Shown piece after piece: positions 1 through 8,852 of a DNA stretch of 64,000 bases (positions within the stretch are counted from its first letter, which is position 1; each line of letters begins with the position of its first letter). The position numbers were made by a program, and so were the translations under genes. Source of the DNA: Streptomyces rimosus subsp. rimosus (GTDB taxonomy: Bacteria > Actinomycetota > Actinomycetes > Streptomycetales > Streptomycetaceae); the NCBI RefSeq assembly GCF_000720725.1, contig NZ_JOCQ01000036.1, positions 1 to 64,000 on the forward strand, in the 5' to 3' direction. Under the pieces are notes generated by a model, which had not been told where the DNA came from, did no database searches, and worked only from the letters and a program-made list of their open reading frames with translations.

Positions 1-199
1 GGGTGGGGGAACGGAAGGACGTAGTGGGCGGGGCGGGCGGGAATTGCTTCCGGCTGGGGCCTTCCGGGGGCCTCCCCCGTCATCTTCTTCGCGGTTCCGC
101 AATGGGACTGCTGGCCTCCGGGCCCGGTATGGCTGTTGCCCCCTGTCGAAGGCATGACCCGGGGGAGTGGTGTCACCGGGCCCGTGAGGCGCCGTTGGA

Positions 200-350
200 G
201 ACGCTGATAAGAGGTCCGACACCGCCTGGCCTGGCGCAATGCCCGGCCACTCGGGCGGCAGGTCTGCATAACGTGGATGCGCGCATACGACGCCAACACC
301 CCGGTCAGCACCACACAAACCCCGTTCGGGAGGACGGCTTGTACGACATC
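200..350 (+). ncRNA. Possible bridge RNA region of the IS110 element
   Basis: IS110-group elements are known to encode a bridge RNA in the non-coding left end, upstream of the recombinase, that chooses the target and donor sites. This stretch has that position, carries no credible coding sequence and contains GC-rich self-complementary segments around 225-275. The call rests on position and family knowledge only. The guide loops were not identified and no fold was calculated. Confidence 0.3.
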
Positions 351-356
351 GACGAC

Positions 357-1542
357 GTGGGCGTCTTCCTCGGCCTGGATGTCGGCAAAAGCGCTCACCA
401 CGGGCATGGGCTCACCACGGCCGGGAAATAGGTCTTCGACAAGCAGCTGACCAACAGCGAGCCGAAACTGCGGGCCGTCTCCGACAAGCTGACCGCGAAG
501 TTCGGCACCGTGCTGGTGATCGTGGACCAGCCCGCTTCCATCGGTGCCCTGCCCCTGACCGTCGCCCGGGACGCCGGCCGCAAGGTCGCCTACCTGCCCG
601 GACTCGCGATGCGGCGGATCGCCGACCTCTACCCGGGCGAGGCGAAGACCGACGCGAAGGACGCCGTGGTGATCGCGGACGCCGCCCGCACCATGCCGCA
701 CACCCTGCGCTCTCTGGAACTGACCGACGAGATCACCGCCGAGCTGACCGTGCTGGTCGGCTTCGACCAGGACCTCGCGGCCGAGGCCACCCGCACCTCC
801 AACCGGATACGCGGCCTGCTCACCCAGTTCCACCCCAGCCTGGAGCGCGTCCTGGGCCCCCCTCTGGACCACCCCGCGGTGACCTGGCTGCTGGAACGCT
901 ACGGATCTCCGGCCGCCCTGCGCAAAGCCGGTCGCCGCAAGCTCGTTGAGGTGATCCATCCCAAGGCCCCGCGCATGGCCCAGCGGCTGATCGACGAGGT
1001 CTTCGACGCGCTCGACGAGCAGACCGTCGTGGTCCCAGGCCACCGGCACCCTCGACATCGTGATCCCCTCCCTGGCCCGCTCGCTCGCCGCCGTCCACGA
1101 ACAACGACGAGCCCTGGAAGCGCAGATCGGACAGCTACTGGAGGCTCACCCTCTTTCCCCGGTCCTGACCTCGATTCCGGGGGTCGCGGTCAGGACCGCC
1201 GCCACCTTGCTGGTCACCGTCGACGACGGCACCAGCTTCCCCACCGCCGCCCACCTGGCCTCCTACGCCGGCCTCGCCCCGACCACGGAGTCCTCGGGCA
1301 CCTCGATCCACGGCGAACACGCACCCATAGGCGGCAACCGGCAGCTCAAACGCGCGATGTTCCTGTCCGCGTTCGCTGCCCTGCACGACCCCGCCTCCCG
1401 CACCTACTACGACCGCTGCCGGGCCCGAGGGAAAACCCACACACAGGCCCTTCTCCGCCTGGCCCGACAACGGATCAGCGTGCTCTTCGCGATGCTCCGC
1501 AACGGCACCTTCTACGAACCCCGAACCCCACGCCTCGCTTGA
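357..1542 (+). pseudogene. IS110-family transposase (DEDD/serine recombinase), disrupted
   Basis: The conceptual product is about 395 residues, close to the family's usual 400. The N-terminal RuvC-like part has the first Asp in GLDVGK and later Asp residues in KTDAKDA. The C-terminal Tnp_20 part has SIPGVAVRTA and the catalytic-serine region SSGTSIHG followed by GGNRQLKRA. Two lesions break it. An in-frame TAG at 429-431 falls right after AGK and before VFDKQL. One extra C in the run at 1040-1041 then moves the reading frame, and the remainder continues in frame to the TGA at 1542. The likely start is the GTG at 357. The protein should be inactive unless the amber codon is read through and the shift is suppressed. 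No target duplication was seen. Confidence 0.85.
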
Positions 1543-1563
1543 CGAAAGACATAGAGGCCCCCC

Positions 1564-2949
1564 TCACCCCCGCTCGTCGGCCCCGTATGCGCGCAGCTCG
1601 ATGGCTGCGGATATGTCCTCGCCTTCCTGGAGCATCGCGGCCACGGCCTGCGGGTTGTTCAGCAGGGTGTTGCGGGCGTCGATTGCCTCCTGGGTGGACG
1701 GAGCCAGGAATTCGCCGGCCCCGCGGCCACCCTCCTGGCACTGTGTGACGAAAGGGCGCAGCTGCTCCTCGTACCGCGCGAACGCCCGGACGTGGTCACC
1801 ACCGGCCGCCGCCAGTTCCCCCGCGAGGACGTACGCACCCACGACGGCCGACCCGGTGCCCATGCCCCCGACTGTGGCGCCGTACGCCGCATCACCTAGC
1901 AGGGCTATTCGGCCCGTGGACCAGCGTGGGACATCCACCCGGCTGATGGAGTCGAAATAGAGCCCGTCGGTGCCCCATACCGTCTGCGCCAGTTCCTCCG
2001 TCCGCCAGCCACCCCCCTTGTACGCCTGGGATATCAGCTTCTTCTGCCCTTCCGTGTCCCGCCGGTCGTAAGTCAGCTCGTCCGACGCGAACACGCAGAA
2101 GGTCTCGCCTTCATATCCCGGCTCGCCTGCCCGCCTGGTCGTACGGCCCACGCTGATGAAGCGGCCGGGCTCGTTGTAACCCACGGGCCGGGTATCGAGA
2201 TCGTCGTTGCCGGTCGGCAGGTCCCAGCCCGCTATGTAGTAGCCGAGGTGGCTGACGAACTTCTCCTCTGGACCGAAGGCCAGCCGGCGTACGGTCGAGT
2301 GCAGGCCGTCCGCGCCGATCACGAGGTCGAATGTGCGCGGAGCTCCCCGTTCGAAGGTGACGTGCACACCATCAGCCGTCTCGGTCAGGGAGGCTATGGA
2401 GTCAGCGAATACGTACTCGACAAGTGGCGCGCCTACTTCGCCCTCCTTTTCCGCGAGCGGTTCGGTTCCGCGCCGCCCCGGCCCTCGCAGACGGCGGTCG
2501 GCCGTGTCCTGCCCGTCGAAGTCCCGCCCGCCGGAAGGCTGCACAGCCTGCTCGTACAGCTCGGAGTCAGGGCGGCCGTGACCGTACAAGCTGTGCTCGT
2601 AAAGGATGCGGGAGAGGTCGGAGCGGAGGAGTTCCACTTCTCCCCCGGCGAACTCCGGCGGCAGCGCCGCCACTTCCCGTCCGCGCTCGTCGATGAAACT
2701 CGTCGGACTGCCGCCGGTGCGATGCCTTCGGACCTCATCCAGCACCCCCATCCGCTCCAGCACCGTCAGGCTCGCGCTCCCCCGGAAGTCGACCGCGAAC
2801 CCACCGCCGCGCAGCGCCGGGGCCACCTCGACCACGGTCGGGCGGTACCCGTAGCGCCTGAGCCAGTACGCCAGGGCCGGGCCGGCGACGCTGGCCCCCG
2901 AGATCAGCACGGTCGGTCCGCCGACCGCGCACGTCGTTCCGTACGTCAT
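1564..2949 (-). CDS. FAD-dependent monooxygenase with an unusual internal insertion
   Basis: This is a PHBH/TetX-type flavoprotein hydroxylase of 461 residues. The N-terminal FAD fold is seen in VLISGASVAGPA, the second FAD motif in VIGADGLHSTVRR, and the GD motif in LLGDAAYG. GGGGAG sits about seven bases before the ATG at 2949. Residues from about 119 to 175 form a Gly/Arg-rich stretch, from SLYGHGRPDSE to EKEGEVGAP, between a normal ILYEH and VEYVFADSI. By my knowledge of the family these segments are normally almost adjacent, so this looks like an in-frame insertion of roughly 165 bases. It may impair the enzyme. The gene is divergent from a TetR repressor that probably controls it. The substrate cannot be told. 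Confidence 0.85.
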   Translation of the reverse strand: MTYGTTCAVGGPTVLISGASVAGPALAYWLRRYGYRPTVVEVAPALRGGGFAVDFRGSASLTVLERMGVLDEVRRHRTGGSPTSFIDERGREVAALPPEFAGGEVELLRSDLSRILYEHSLYGHGRPDSELYEQAVQPSGGRDFDGQDTADRRLRGPGRRGTEPLAEKEGEVGAPLVEYVFADSIASLTETADGVHVTFERGAPRTFDLVIGADGLHSTVRRLAFGPEEKFVSHLGYYIAGWDLPTGNDDLDTRPVGYNEPGRFISVGRTTRRAGEPGYEGETFCVFASDELTYDRRDTEGQKKLISQAYKGGGWRTEELAQTVWGTDGLYFDSISRVDVPRWSTGRIALLGDAAYGATVGGMGTGSAVVGAYVLAGELAAAGGDHVRAFARYEEQLRPFVTQCQEGGRGAGEFLAPSTQEAIDARNTLLNNPQAVAAMLQEGEDISAAIELRAYGADERG

Positions 2950-2992
2950 CACAAGCTCCCCACGTTGAGTCGTCACTGCGACAGAGAAAACT

Positions 2993-3028
2993 GTATCCGG
3001 CGGACACTGTTTTGTATACCTCGGACAC
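2993..3028. promoter_or_regulatory. Tandem operator-like repeats between monooxygenase and TetR gene
   Basis: Two copies of a 15-base imperfect palindrome lie 21 bases apart, two helical turns: GTATCCGGCGGACAC at 2993-3007 and GTATACCTCGGACAC at 3014-3028. The first copy extends to a 25-base palindrome (2988-3012) with AAAC and GTTT flanks. Position and symmetry fit binding of the adjacent TetR protein with control of both divergent genes. Confidence 0.7.
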
Positions 3029-3045
3029 AGTTTTAGGATGCGGGG

Positions 3046-3903
3046 GTGGGTGGAGACGGAACGGGCAAGAAGATCCAGAAGAGCCGGATGAGCCAGGGCG
3101 CCGAGGCCGGCGGCGGGCAGGCCGGGCAGGTTCCGGAGGTGGTGGCCGATGTCTTCGCGGAGCAGGCGGGGAGCATCGAGTTGCTGTGGGGTGGTCGCGG
3201 ACGGCCGAGCCGTGGCCCCAAGCCCGCGCTGAGCCTGGACCGGATCACGCGGACGGCGATCGAGCTCGCCGACGCGGGCGGGCTCACGGCCGTCTCCATG
3301 CAGCGGATCGCGGGCGAGCTGAACTTCACCAAGATGTCCCTCTACCGCTACGTCCCGGGCAAGACCGAGCTGGTCGCCCTCATGATCGACACCGCGATGA
3401 GTGAGCCGCCCGCCCTGCGTAGCGGATCGGGCTGGCGGCCCGCGCTGCGCGAATGGGCCGGGGGCCTCTCCGCCGTCTTCCACCGCCACCCCTGGCTGCT
3501 GCCGGCAACGGCGGGCTCGCGCGTCATGGGCCCCAATGAACTCGGCTGGGTGGAGAGCGCCCTCGCCGCCCTCTCCGACACCGGCCTGGACGGCGCAGAA
3601 AAACTGGACGCCGTGGTCGTGGTCAACGGGCACATCCGCACCATCGCCCAGATCGCCGGGTCCATGGGCGAGGGCGGTACACGGGCCAAAAGCCCCGAGC
3701 GGGCCATGAGCGCGGCACTGAACGAACTCCTCACCGGCCGCTCCGACCGCTACCCCGCTCTCACCGCCGCCGTCACCTCCGCGGCCGCGGCCGACGACTC
3801 CCACGACCAGGCACTCGAATTCGGTCTGGAGCGGATCTTCGACGGCCTGGAGAGTTACATGTCCCGTCGGGCGGCGCAGCGTTCCGAGGCCGATGCCGGG
3901 TAG
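3046..3903 (+). CDS. TetR family transcriptional regulator
   Basis: The 285-residue protein has an N-terminal hydrophilic lead of about 60 residues and then a TetR helix-turn-helix: LDRITRTAIELADAGG, followed by MQRIAGELNFTKMSLYRYV. The rest is an all-helical ligand-binding part of the TetR_C type. Family members of this kind often repress a neighbouring oxidoreductase or efflux gene. The divergent monooxygenase and the operator pair in the shared promoter support that role. The GTG at 3046 lies only 18 bases after the operator; the ATG at 3088 (MSQGAEA) is an alternative start with AGAAGAG nearby, so the N-terminus is uncertain. Confidence 0.88.
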   Translation: MGGDGTGKKIQKSRMSQGAEAGGGQAGQVPEVVADVFAEQAGSIELLWGGRGRPSRGPKPALSLDRITRTAIELADAGGLTAVSMQRIAGELNFTKMSLYRYVPGKTELVALMIDTAMSEPPALRSGSGWRPALREWAGGLSAVFHRHPWLLPATAGSRVMGPNELGWVESALAALSDTGLDGAEKLDAVVVVNGHIRTIAQIAGSMGEGGTRAKSPERAMSAALNELLTGRSDRYPALTAAVTSAAAADDSHDQALEFGLERIFDGLESYMSRRAAQRSEADAG

Positions 3904-3950
3904 AAATCCGACGCAAGCCCCCTACCGCCCCTGCAGCAACCCGCAACCCA

Positions 3951-4430
3951 TCAAAGTTCCTCACCGGACAGCAAAGGCTCGAAGCGCTCATAAGCGGCAT
4001 AGTCCCGGAAGTGCCGCGCATAAAGATCGGCGTCCTGCGTCAGGTCCTCGTCGAGTACCGCGCACACGTCCACCACGCGTTTGAAAGTCCAGGTCACCGT
4101 CTCGCCCCGGTCATTGAGATAGCCGGCCTCCCGGGAACGGGCCCGCCGCTCGGCACGGTTCCGGGCGTCCGCCTCGTCCGCCGCGTACACGAGGACCACG
4201 CTCTCCTCGTACAGCGGATCACTGCCGCCCGTACCCGACGACTCCATCAGCACCACCGCGATATGCGGCCGGAGTCCTCTGGCCGGCCCGCCCTTCCGTT
4301 CAGTACCGGTCGCCACGGCGCACTCGCTGTCCTCTGCGGCCGACCGGCCGTGCGCGACGGCCCAGCGGCGCGGCGGTACGGATTCCGTCCGCGCCCGTTC
4401 GGCCGGTTGGAAGACCTGTGGATTCAGCAT
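3951..4430 (-). CDS. DUF4288 domain-containing protein
   Basis: This 159-residue protein has its DUF4288-like core from about residue 55 (HIAVVLMESS) through PLYEESVVLVYAADEADA, the charged helix RNRAERRARS, and WTFKRVVDVCAVLDEDL. The function of the domain is not known. The first 50 residues are poorly conserved-looking and Arg-rich, so the true start may lie farther in. It ends convergently with the TetR gene (47-base gap) and starts five bases after the stop of a small putative secreted protein, so those two may be cotranscribed. Confidence 0.7.
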   Translation of the reverse strand: MLNPQVFQPAERARTESVPPRRWAVAHGRSAAEDSECAVATGTERKGGPARGLRPHIAVVLMESSGTGGSDPLYEESVVLVYAADEADARNRAERRARSREAGYLNDRGETVTWTFKRVVDVCAVLDEDLTQDADLYARHFRDYAAYERFEPLLSGEEL

Positions 4431-4435
4431 CGGAG

Positions 4436-4756
4436 TCAGCTTCCGCAGCCGGATACGAAGGTGCGCATTTCTTCGGACACGGGCACGGACACGGGCAAGG
4501 GAACGGGCGTAGGCGCCTGCGCAGGCATAGGCGCGGAATCAGAAAGGGCAACCGCCCCAGCCGGGGGCCCCAAAGGTGCGAACTCAACCGCACATCCCGA
4601 AGATACGAACTCGGATCCTGCCGCGGACGTACACCTGCTCACTCCCCAGCCCGCCGACACCCTCGCCATCCCCACACCCGTCCCCGTCCCCATCGCCCCC
4701 GCCACGGCAGGCCGGACCAGTCCCATACCGATCACGAGCGCCATCCCGTTCGGCAT
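4436..4756 (-). CDS. Small putative secreted protein, unknown function
   Basis: No family is recognised. The 106-residue frame is supported by a strong GGGAGGAG five bases before the ATG at 4756, and by a stop only five bases before the DUF4288 start. The first 25 residues (MPNGMALVIGMGLVRPAVAG) are hydrophobic and could be a signal peptide. The rest is rich in Gly, Ala, Ser and Pro, with three Cys and a Pro-Thr-Val stretch near the C-terminus. Composition is low in complexity, so it may be a chance frame in GC-rich DNA. A longer start at 4822 exists without a ribosome site. Confidence 0.45.
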   Translation of the reverse strand: MPNGMALVIGMGLVRPAVAGAMGTGTGVGMARVSAGWGVSRCTSAAGSEFVSSGCAVEFAPLGPPAGAVALSDSAPMPAQAPTPVPLPVSVPVSEEMRTFVSGCGS

Positions 4757-5065
4757 GACCGCTCCTCCCAGGCGACGGTTACTCACCGCAACCGGCCTCG
4801 CAGCCGGCGCAATCATCTTCACCCGTTCCGGGGGCTACCGCATGTCGGCACGCCCGGCGACCTACGGACGCGGAACCCGCGCGTCCTCGCCACTCACCGA
4901 GAGCCGCAGCCACCCCAACAGCCCCACCCAGGAACAGCCCGGGACCGACCCGGGACCGTCCGGAAAACAGCCCGGGACCGGCCCGGAAACAGCCCAGGAA
5001 CAGCCCGGAACCGCTCCAGGACCGAGCAGGAACGGCCAAAGACGCCCCCACCCGGCCCCCACCCC
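4757..5065. repeat. Non-coding gap with degenerate CCCGGGACCG repeats
   Basis: Between about 4935 and 5030 a short unit built on CAGCCCGGGACCG recurs five or six times with changes (CCCGGGACCG, CCCGGAACCG, CCAGGACCG). No gene is credible here on either strand. The array lies just past the stop of the leftward MreB-like gene and could fold into GC-rich hairpins that end its transcript. Confidence 0.6.
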
Positions 5066-6145
5066 TCAGAGCCGAACAGCCTTCCGCGGCTGCTCCATCG
5101 CCCCGGCCAGCAGTCCCTGCAGCGAAGCGAACTCGTCCACACACCGCCCCGTGCCGTTGACCACACAGTCCAGCGGATCGTCGGCGACCACCACCGGTAC
5201 GCCCGTCTCCTGGCGCAGCCGCTGGCTCAGGCCACGCAGCAGTGCGCCCCCGCCGGTGAGCGCGATGCCGTGCTCGATGATGTCGCCGGAGAGCTCGGGC
5301 GGGCACTCGTCGAGCGTGCGGTGCACGGCCTGGACGATCGCGTCCACCGGCTCGGCGAGCGCCGAGCGGATCTCCTCCTCGGTGATCTCCTGGATCCGCG
5401 GCAGGCCGCTGACGTGGTCGCGGCCGCGCACGGTGTAGGACGTGCGGCGCTCGGGTTCGCCCTCCTCGTCCACGTCCACCGGCGTCCAGGCCGCGGAGCC
5501 GATCGCGATCTTGATGTCCTCGGCGGTGCGCTCGCCGATCGCCAGGGAGTGCTTCTTCTTGACGTACGACATGATCGCCGCGTCCAGCGCGTCGCCCGCG
5601 ACCCGCACCGACTGGGCGGTGACGATGCCGCCCATCGAGACGACGGCCACCTCGGTCGTCCCGCCGCCGATGTCCACCACCATGCAGCCGACCGGCTCGG
5701 CCACCGGCAGCCCGGCCCCGATCGCCGCCGCCATCGGCTCCTCGATCAGGTGCACCTCGCGGGCGCCGGCGCTGCGCGCCGAGTCGATGACGGCCCGCCG
5801 TTCGACCCCGGTGATCCCGGACGGGACGCAGATGACCACCCGCGGCCTGGAGAAGCGGCGGGTGGGCAGCGCCTTCTTCATCAGGGCGCGCAGCATCTGC
5901 TCGGCCGCGTCGAAGTCGGCGATGACGCCCTCCTGGAGAGGGCGCATCGCGGTGATGCCGGACGGCGTACGGCCGATGGTGCGCTTGGCCTCCGACCCCA
6001 CGGCGATCACCTCGCCGGACGCGTTGACGGCGACGACGGACGGCTCGTTCAGGACGACGCCCTTGCCGCGTGAGTAGACCAGGGTGTTGGCCGTGCCCAG
6101 GTCGATGCCTATGTCGTACGTACCGGACGAAGTGCTGGACGCCAT
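5066..6145 (-). CDS. MreB/Mbl-like actin homologue (rod shape-determining protein)
   Basis: The 359-residue product is a bacterial actin. Phosphate loop 1 is IGIDLGTANTLVYSRGKG near residue 12, phosphate loop 2 is VVDIGGGTTEVAV, the adenosine motif is ALTGGGALLRGL, and HLIEEPMAAAIG also matches. MreB-type filaments arrange wall synthesis; in Streptomyces they protect aerial hyphae and spores rather than shaping vegetative growth. There is no mreC, mreD, pbp or rodA nearby, so this is more likely the stand-alone Mbl-type paralogue than MreB itself. An acidic insert (VDVDEEGEPERR) lies around residue 235. The start at 6145 has no good Shine-Dalgarno site beyond GAGAGA about 14 bases upstream. 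Confidence 0.88.
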   Translation of the reverse strand: MASSTSSGTYDIGIDLGTANTLVYSRGKGVVLNEPSVVAVNASGEVIAVGSEAKRTIGRTPSGITAMRPLQEGVIADFDAAEQMLRALMKKALPTRRFSRPRVVICVPSGITGVERRAVIDSARSAGAREVHLIEEPMAAAIGAGLPVAEPVGCMVVDIGGGTTEVAVVSMGGIVTAQSVRVAGDALDAAIMSYVKKKHSLAIGERTAEDIKIAIGSAAWTPVDVDEEGEPERRTSYTVRGRDHVSGLPRIQEITEEEIRSALAEPVDAIVQAVHRTLDECPPELSGDIIEHGIALTGGGALLRGLSQRLRQETGVPVVVADDPLDCVVNGTGRCVDEFASLQGLLAGAMEQPRKAVRL

Positions 6146-6348
6146 GGGAGGTTCGCTTGCTCTCTCTCGACTGGACGACAGGGCCCCGCACGCGGCGCCC
6201 CCGAACATCGCGCACCCGGGCGGCACGCGTGGCTCGCGGAGCCGGTGGGGCGGGAAGCCCACCGGGCTCGTCAAGCTCGCCAATGGCGCCATTTGCGGGC
6301 AATTATCAAGACTACAGGCGCCGCCGAACGGTTCCGGGTGGGCGGGTT

Positions 6349-8499
6349 TCAGCTCTGCGGGGAAGACGGGAGCCGTACGGACCGGGCGGACGGGGCGGAG
6401 GTCCCGCGCGCCGCGCGGTTCTTTCCGCCTGGCCCCCGTGACAGCGCCTCGGCCAGGTCGTCCAGCGCGTCCAGCAGCAGTTCGGCGCCGCGCAGCGCGA
6501 CCCCGCGGGTCTCGGACCGGGCATTCCACTGCTCCCATACGGCGCGCAGCGCGCTCCAGTCCAGGCTGTTCCGCTCCCGTACGGCCTCGACCGCGCGCGG
6601 CAGCGACTCGCGCAGTGCCTCCGTGAAGGCGTGCGCGTCGGGTGAGGGCTCCGCCTCCTTGTCCGGGAGGTGGGCTTCCAGAATCATCGTCACCCGGCCC
6701 ATCGTGGCCAGCGCGGACTGCGCGGACGCCGCCGCGCTCAGCGACAGTCCTCGGTGGCGCACCGGTTCCTTCTCCGCGCGGGATTCGCTCTCCTCCCAGG
6801 CGGCACGGGCCGCGCGGGCGTCCAGGAGGGCTTCGCGCACCTGCCGGGGGCGGCGCTCGGCGGGCCGCGCGTAACTGTCGAACACGGCGATGGCGTACCG
6901 GCCGTTCGCCTCCAGCCACTGGGCCAGCCGTTCGCGCAGCCGTGGCGTCTCCCAGGCGGGGAAGATCGCGTACGACAGCATCGCCAGGAGGCCGCCGACG
7001 AGGGTGAGAACGATGCGTTCCTGGACGGTCTGTTCCCAGCCCGCGCCCGCGATGCCGAGCAGGAAGACGACATACGCGGCGACGCACGCCGAGGTCACCG
7101 ACACTCCCGTACGCATCAGCAGGTACATCGCCAGGACGCACACGATCGCCAGCGCCGCGCTCACGTACAGGTTCGGGTGGGTGAGGCCCATGATCGTGCC
7201 GCCCACCGCGACGCCGACCAGGGTGCCGATGAACCGGGCGACGCCGCGCGCGTACGTCTGCCCGAAATCGGGCCGCATCACCATCACCGAGGCGAGCGGC
7301 GCCCAGTAGCCGTGCCCGAAGGGCAGTGCCTGGCCGATGAGGTAGCCGACGGCGGACACCGTGCTGACCCGCAGCGCGTGCCGGAAGATGCGCGAGGACC
7401 AGCGCAGCTCACGGCGTACGGAACGCAGCGCCACCGGCACCAGCTTCGGCACGCTCGGGCGCAGCAGGTGCCCGCGTTCCGCCTCGGTGGTGGGCCGGGT
7501 GGCCTGGACGGGCTCGTCGGTGAACTCGACGGCGTCGGCGAGCAGCGAGATCAGCCGCAGCGCGGAGCGGCGGGCGGCGCCGGTCAGCCGCGGCCCGTCG
7601 CCGTCCTGCGGCATTTCGAGGGTGGCCATCGCCTCGGGCGGCAGCCGTACGGGTTTGCCGCGCCGGATGGCGGTCGCGACGGCGTCCAGTACGGTGGCGG
7701 CCGCGCCGAGCAGTTCCCGCGCCCGGTCCCGTTCGGGGCCCTCGACGGGCGCGCCGACGACCGGGTCGGCGAGCGAGGCCAGGACCGGCCTGACCTGTTC
7801 GGCCAGCGCCCGCGGACCGTGCAGCTGGACCGGCCGGCGCTTGGCCTGACGCGGGGTCACCGCGGAGGCGAGGCGCGCGTTCATCAGTGGCTGCGGGTCG
7901 AAGGGGGCGACCGGGTCGTGCCGCAGCCGGCGCGCGTAGTCCGCCTCCGCGGCCAGCGCGTCGGCGAGCGCGTCGCGCTGTACGCCCCAGGGCCGTACGG
8001 GGAAGAGCACGATGAGCGCGGCCTGGACGCAGCCGCCGAACGCGATGATCGCCGCGTGCTCCAGCGCCCCGAGAAGGGAGGTCGGCAGCGTGACGGTGAC
8101 GAGCATGACCGAGACGGTCTGCGTGCCGACCAGCCCGGAGACCGGCCCGACCGACCAGGCCAGACCCGCCAGGAACGTCCACAGGGAGAGCAGGACCAGG
8201 AAGCCGACGATGTGCGCGGCGGCCAGGTAGCCGAGGAAGGTGGAGACCGAGAGGCCGCCCGCGACGGCGAGGGCCAGAACGGGGCGCGGGCGCCAGCTGC
8301 GCTGGAAGGTGGCGATGCCGGCGGCGAACGCGCCGAAGGCCGACGAGACCGCGAGGGCGGGACTGCCGAGGTAGAGGCACAGCCCGATGACGATGGCGAC
8401 GCCGGCCGAACCGCGGATCGCGATGAGCGGGGTGAGCTTGGCCTTTTCGATGGTCAGCCCGGAGCGGGCGGTCTTCATCAGCGCTCGCGACCAGGTCAT
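6349..8499 (-). CDS. FUSC family membrane protein (aromatic acid exporter/YccS-like)
   Basis: This 716-residue membrane protein has two hydrophobic blocks: about six helices from residue 25 to 170 and a second set from about 400 to 530 with GYWAPLASVMVMRPDFGQT, typical of FUSC proteins. The two blocks are separated by, and the second is followed by, long helical cytoplasmic regions. Relatives export aromatic acids or sit in the inner membrane with unknown cargo. The start chosen (MTWSRAL at 8499) directly precedes the amphipathic lead-in to the first helix; the longer start at 8613 adds a Pro/Arg-rich tail that looks non-coding. It reads in the same direction as the MreB-like gene, 200 bases upstream of it. 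Confidence 0.85.
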   Translation of the reverse strand: MTWSRALMKTARSGLTIEKAKLTPLIAIRGSAGVAIVIGLCLYLGSPALAVSSAFGAFAAGIATFQRSWRPRPVLALAVAGGLSVSTFLGYLAAAHIVGFLVLLSLWTFLAGLAWSVGPVSGLVGTQTVSVMLVTVTLPTSLLGALEHAAIIAFGGCVQAALIVLFPVRPWGVQRDALADALAAEADYARRLRHDPVAPFDPQPLMNARLASAVTPRQAKRRPVQLHGPRALAEQVRPVLASLADPVVGAPVEGPERDRARELLGAAATVLDAVATAIRRGKPVRLPPEAMATLEMPQDGDGPRLTGAARRSALRLISLLADAVEFTDEPVQATRPTTEAERGHLLRPSVPKLVPVALRSVRRELRWSSRIFRHALRVSTVSAVGYLIGQALPFGHGYWAPLASVMVMRPDFGQTYARGVARFIGTLVGVAVGGTIMGLTHPNLYVSAALAIVCVLAMYLLMRTGVSVTSACVAAYVVFLLGIAGAGWEQTVQERIVLTLVGGLLAMLSYAIFPAWETPRLRERLAQWLEANGRYAIAVFDSYARPAERRPRQVREALLDARAARAAWEESESRAEKEPVRHRGLSLSAAASAQSALATMGRVTMILEAHLPDKEAEPSPDAHAFTEALRESLPRAVEAVRERNSLDWSALRAVWEQWNARSETRGVALRGAELLLDALDDLAEALSRGPGGKNRAARGTSAPSARSVRLPSSPQS

Positions 8500-8668
8500 G
8501 TGTCCGAGAATACGGATTCGGCGACGGTGAACCGGAATGATCGGCGCCGGTTCCCGGGCGGGTCGCGGGCCGGAACTCCGACCGGATCGCGCGCTTTGCC
8601 CCGGCCCGGTCACGGGCAGGCATGGACTGCCCCGCGTCGCACCCCGGCGCCCCGCCCGCAGTGATTCG

Positions 8669-8683
8669 CCGTGAAAATCACGG
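8669..8683. promoter_or_regulatory. Palindrome CCGTGAAAATCACGG in divergent promoter
   Basis: A perfect palindrome (six-base arms, three-base spacer) lies in the 353-base divergent gap (8500-8852) between the FUSC gene and the esterase lipoprotein. It resembles a dimeric regulator site. Nothing else was recognised in the gap apart from the esterase ribosome site. Confidence 0.4.
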
Positions 8684-8852
8684 TAAAGCCGGTTTCCTTT
8701 GCGGGTAAACCGCGCAGGTCAGCGGCGGATCGGCACGTACGGGCGGGTTTTCGCGGGCAACGCAACACGCCGGACGGGAAACCCCGGCCCCGGCCGTGCC
8801 CTCTTGCTCACCAGCCGGGTGCCCCCGGCCCGCCCAGCAAGGAGAAGGTCCC

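Larger units (their letters stand above)
200..1560 (+). mobile_element. Degenerate IS110-family insertion sequence (approximate limits)
   Basis: The unit consists of a non-coding left part (about 200-356), a broken IS110-type transposase and a short right tail. IS110 elements lack long terminal inverted repeats, so neither end can be fixed from the sequence; the limits given are estimates. The right end must lie within about 20 bases of the transposase stop, because the stop codon of the leftward monooxygenase lies at 1564-1566. Whether the insertion altered the tail of that gene cannot be told here. Confidence 0.6.

Noticed and set aside
4011..6073. Long rightward frames (475 and 551 codons) through the repeat region and the MreB-like gene
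   Set aside because: They run antisense to a well-supported actin homologue, have Arg/His/Pro-shuffled composition and no ribosome sites; typical GC-rich shadow frames.
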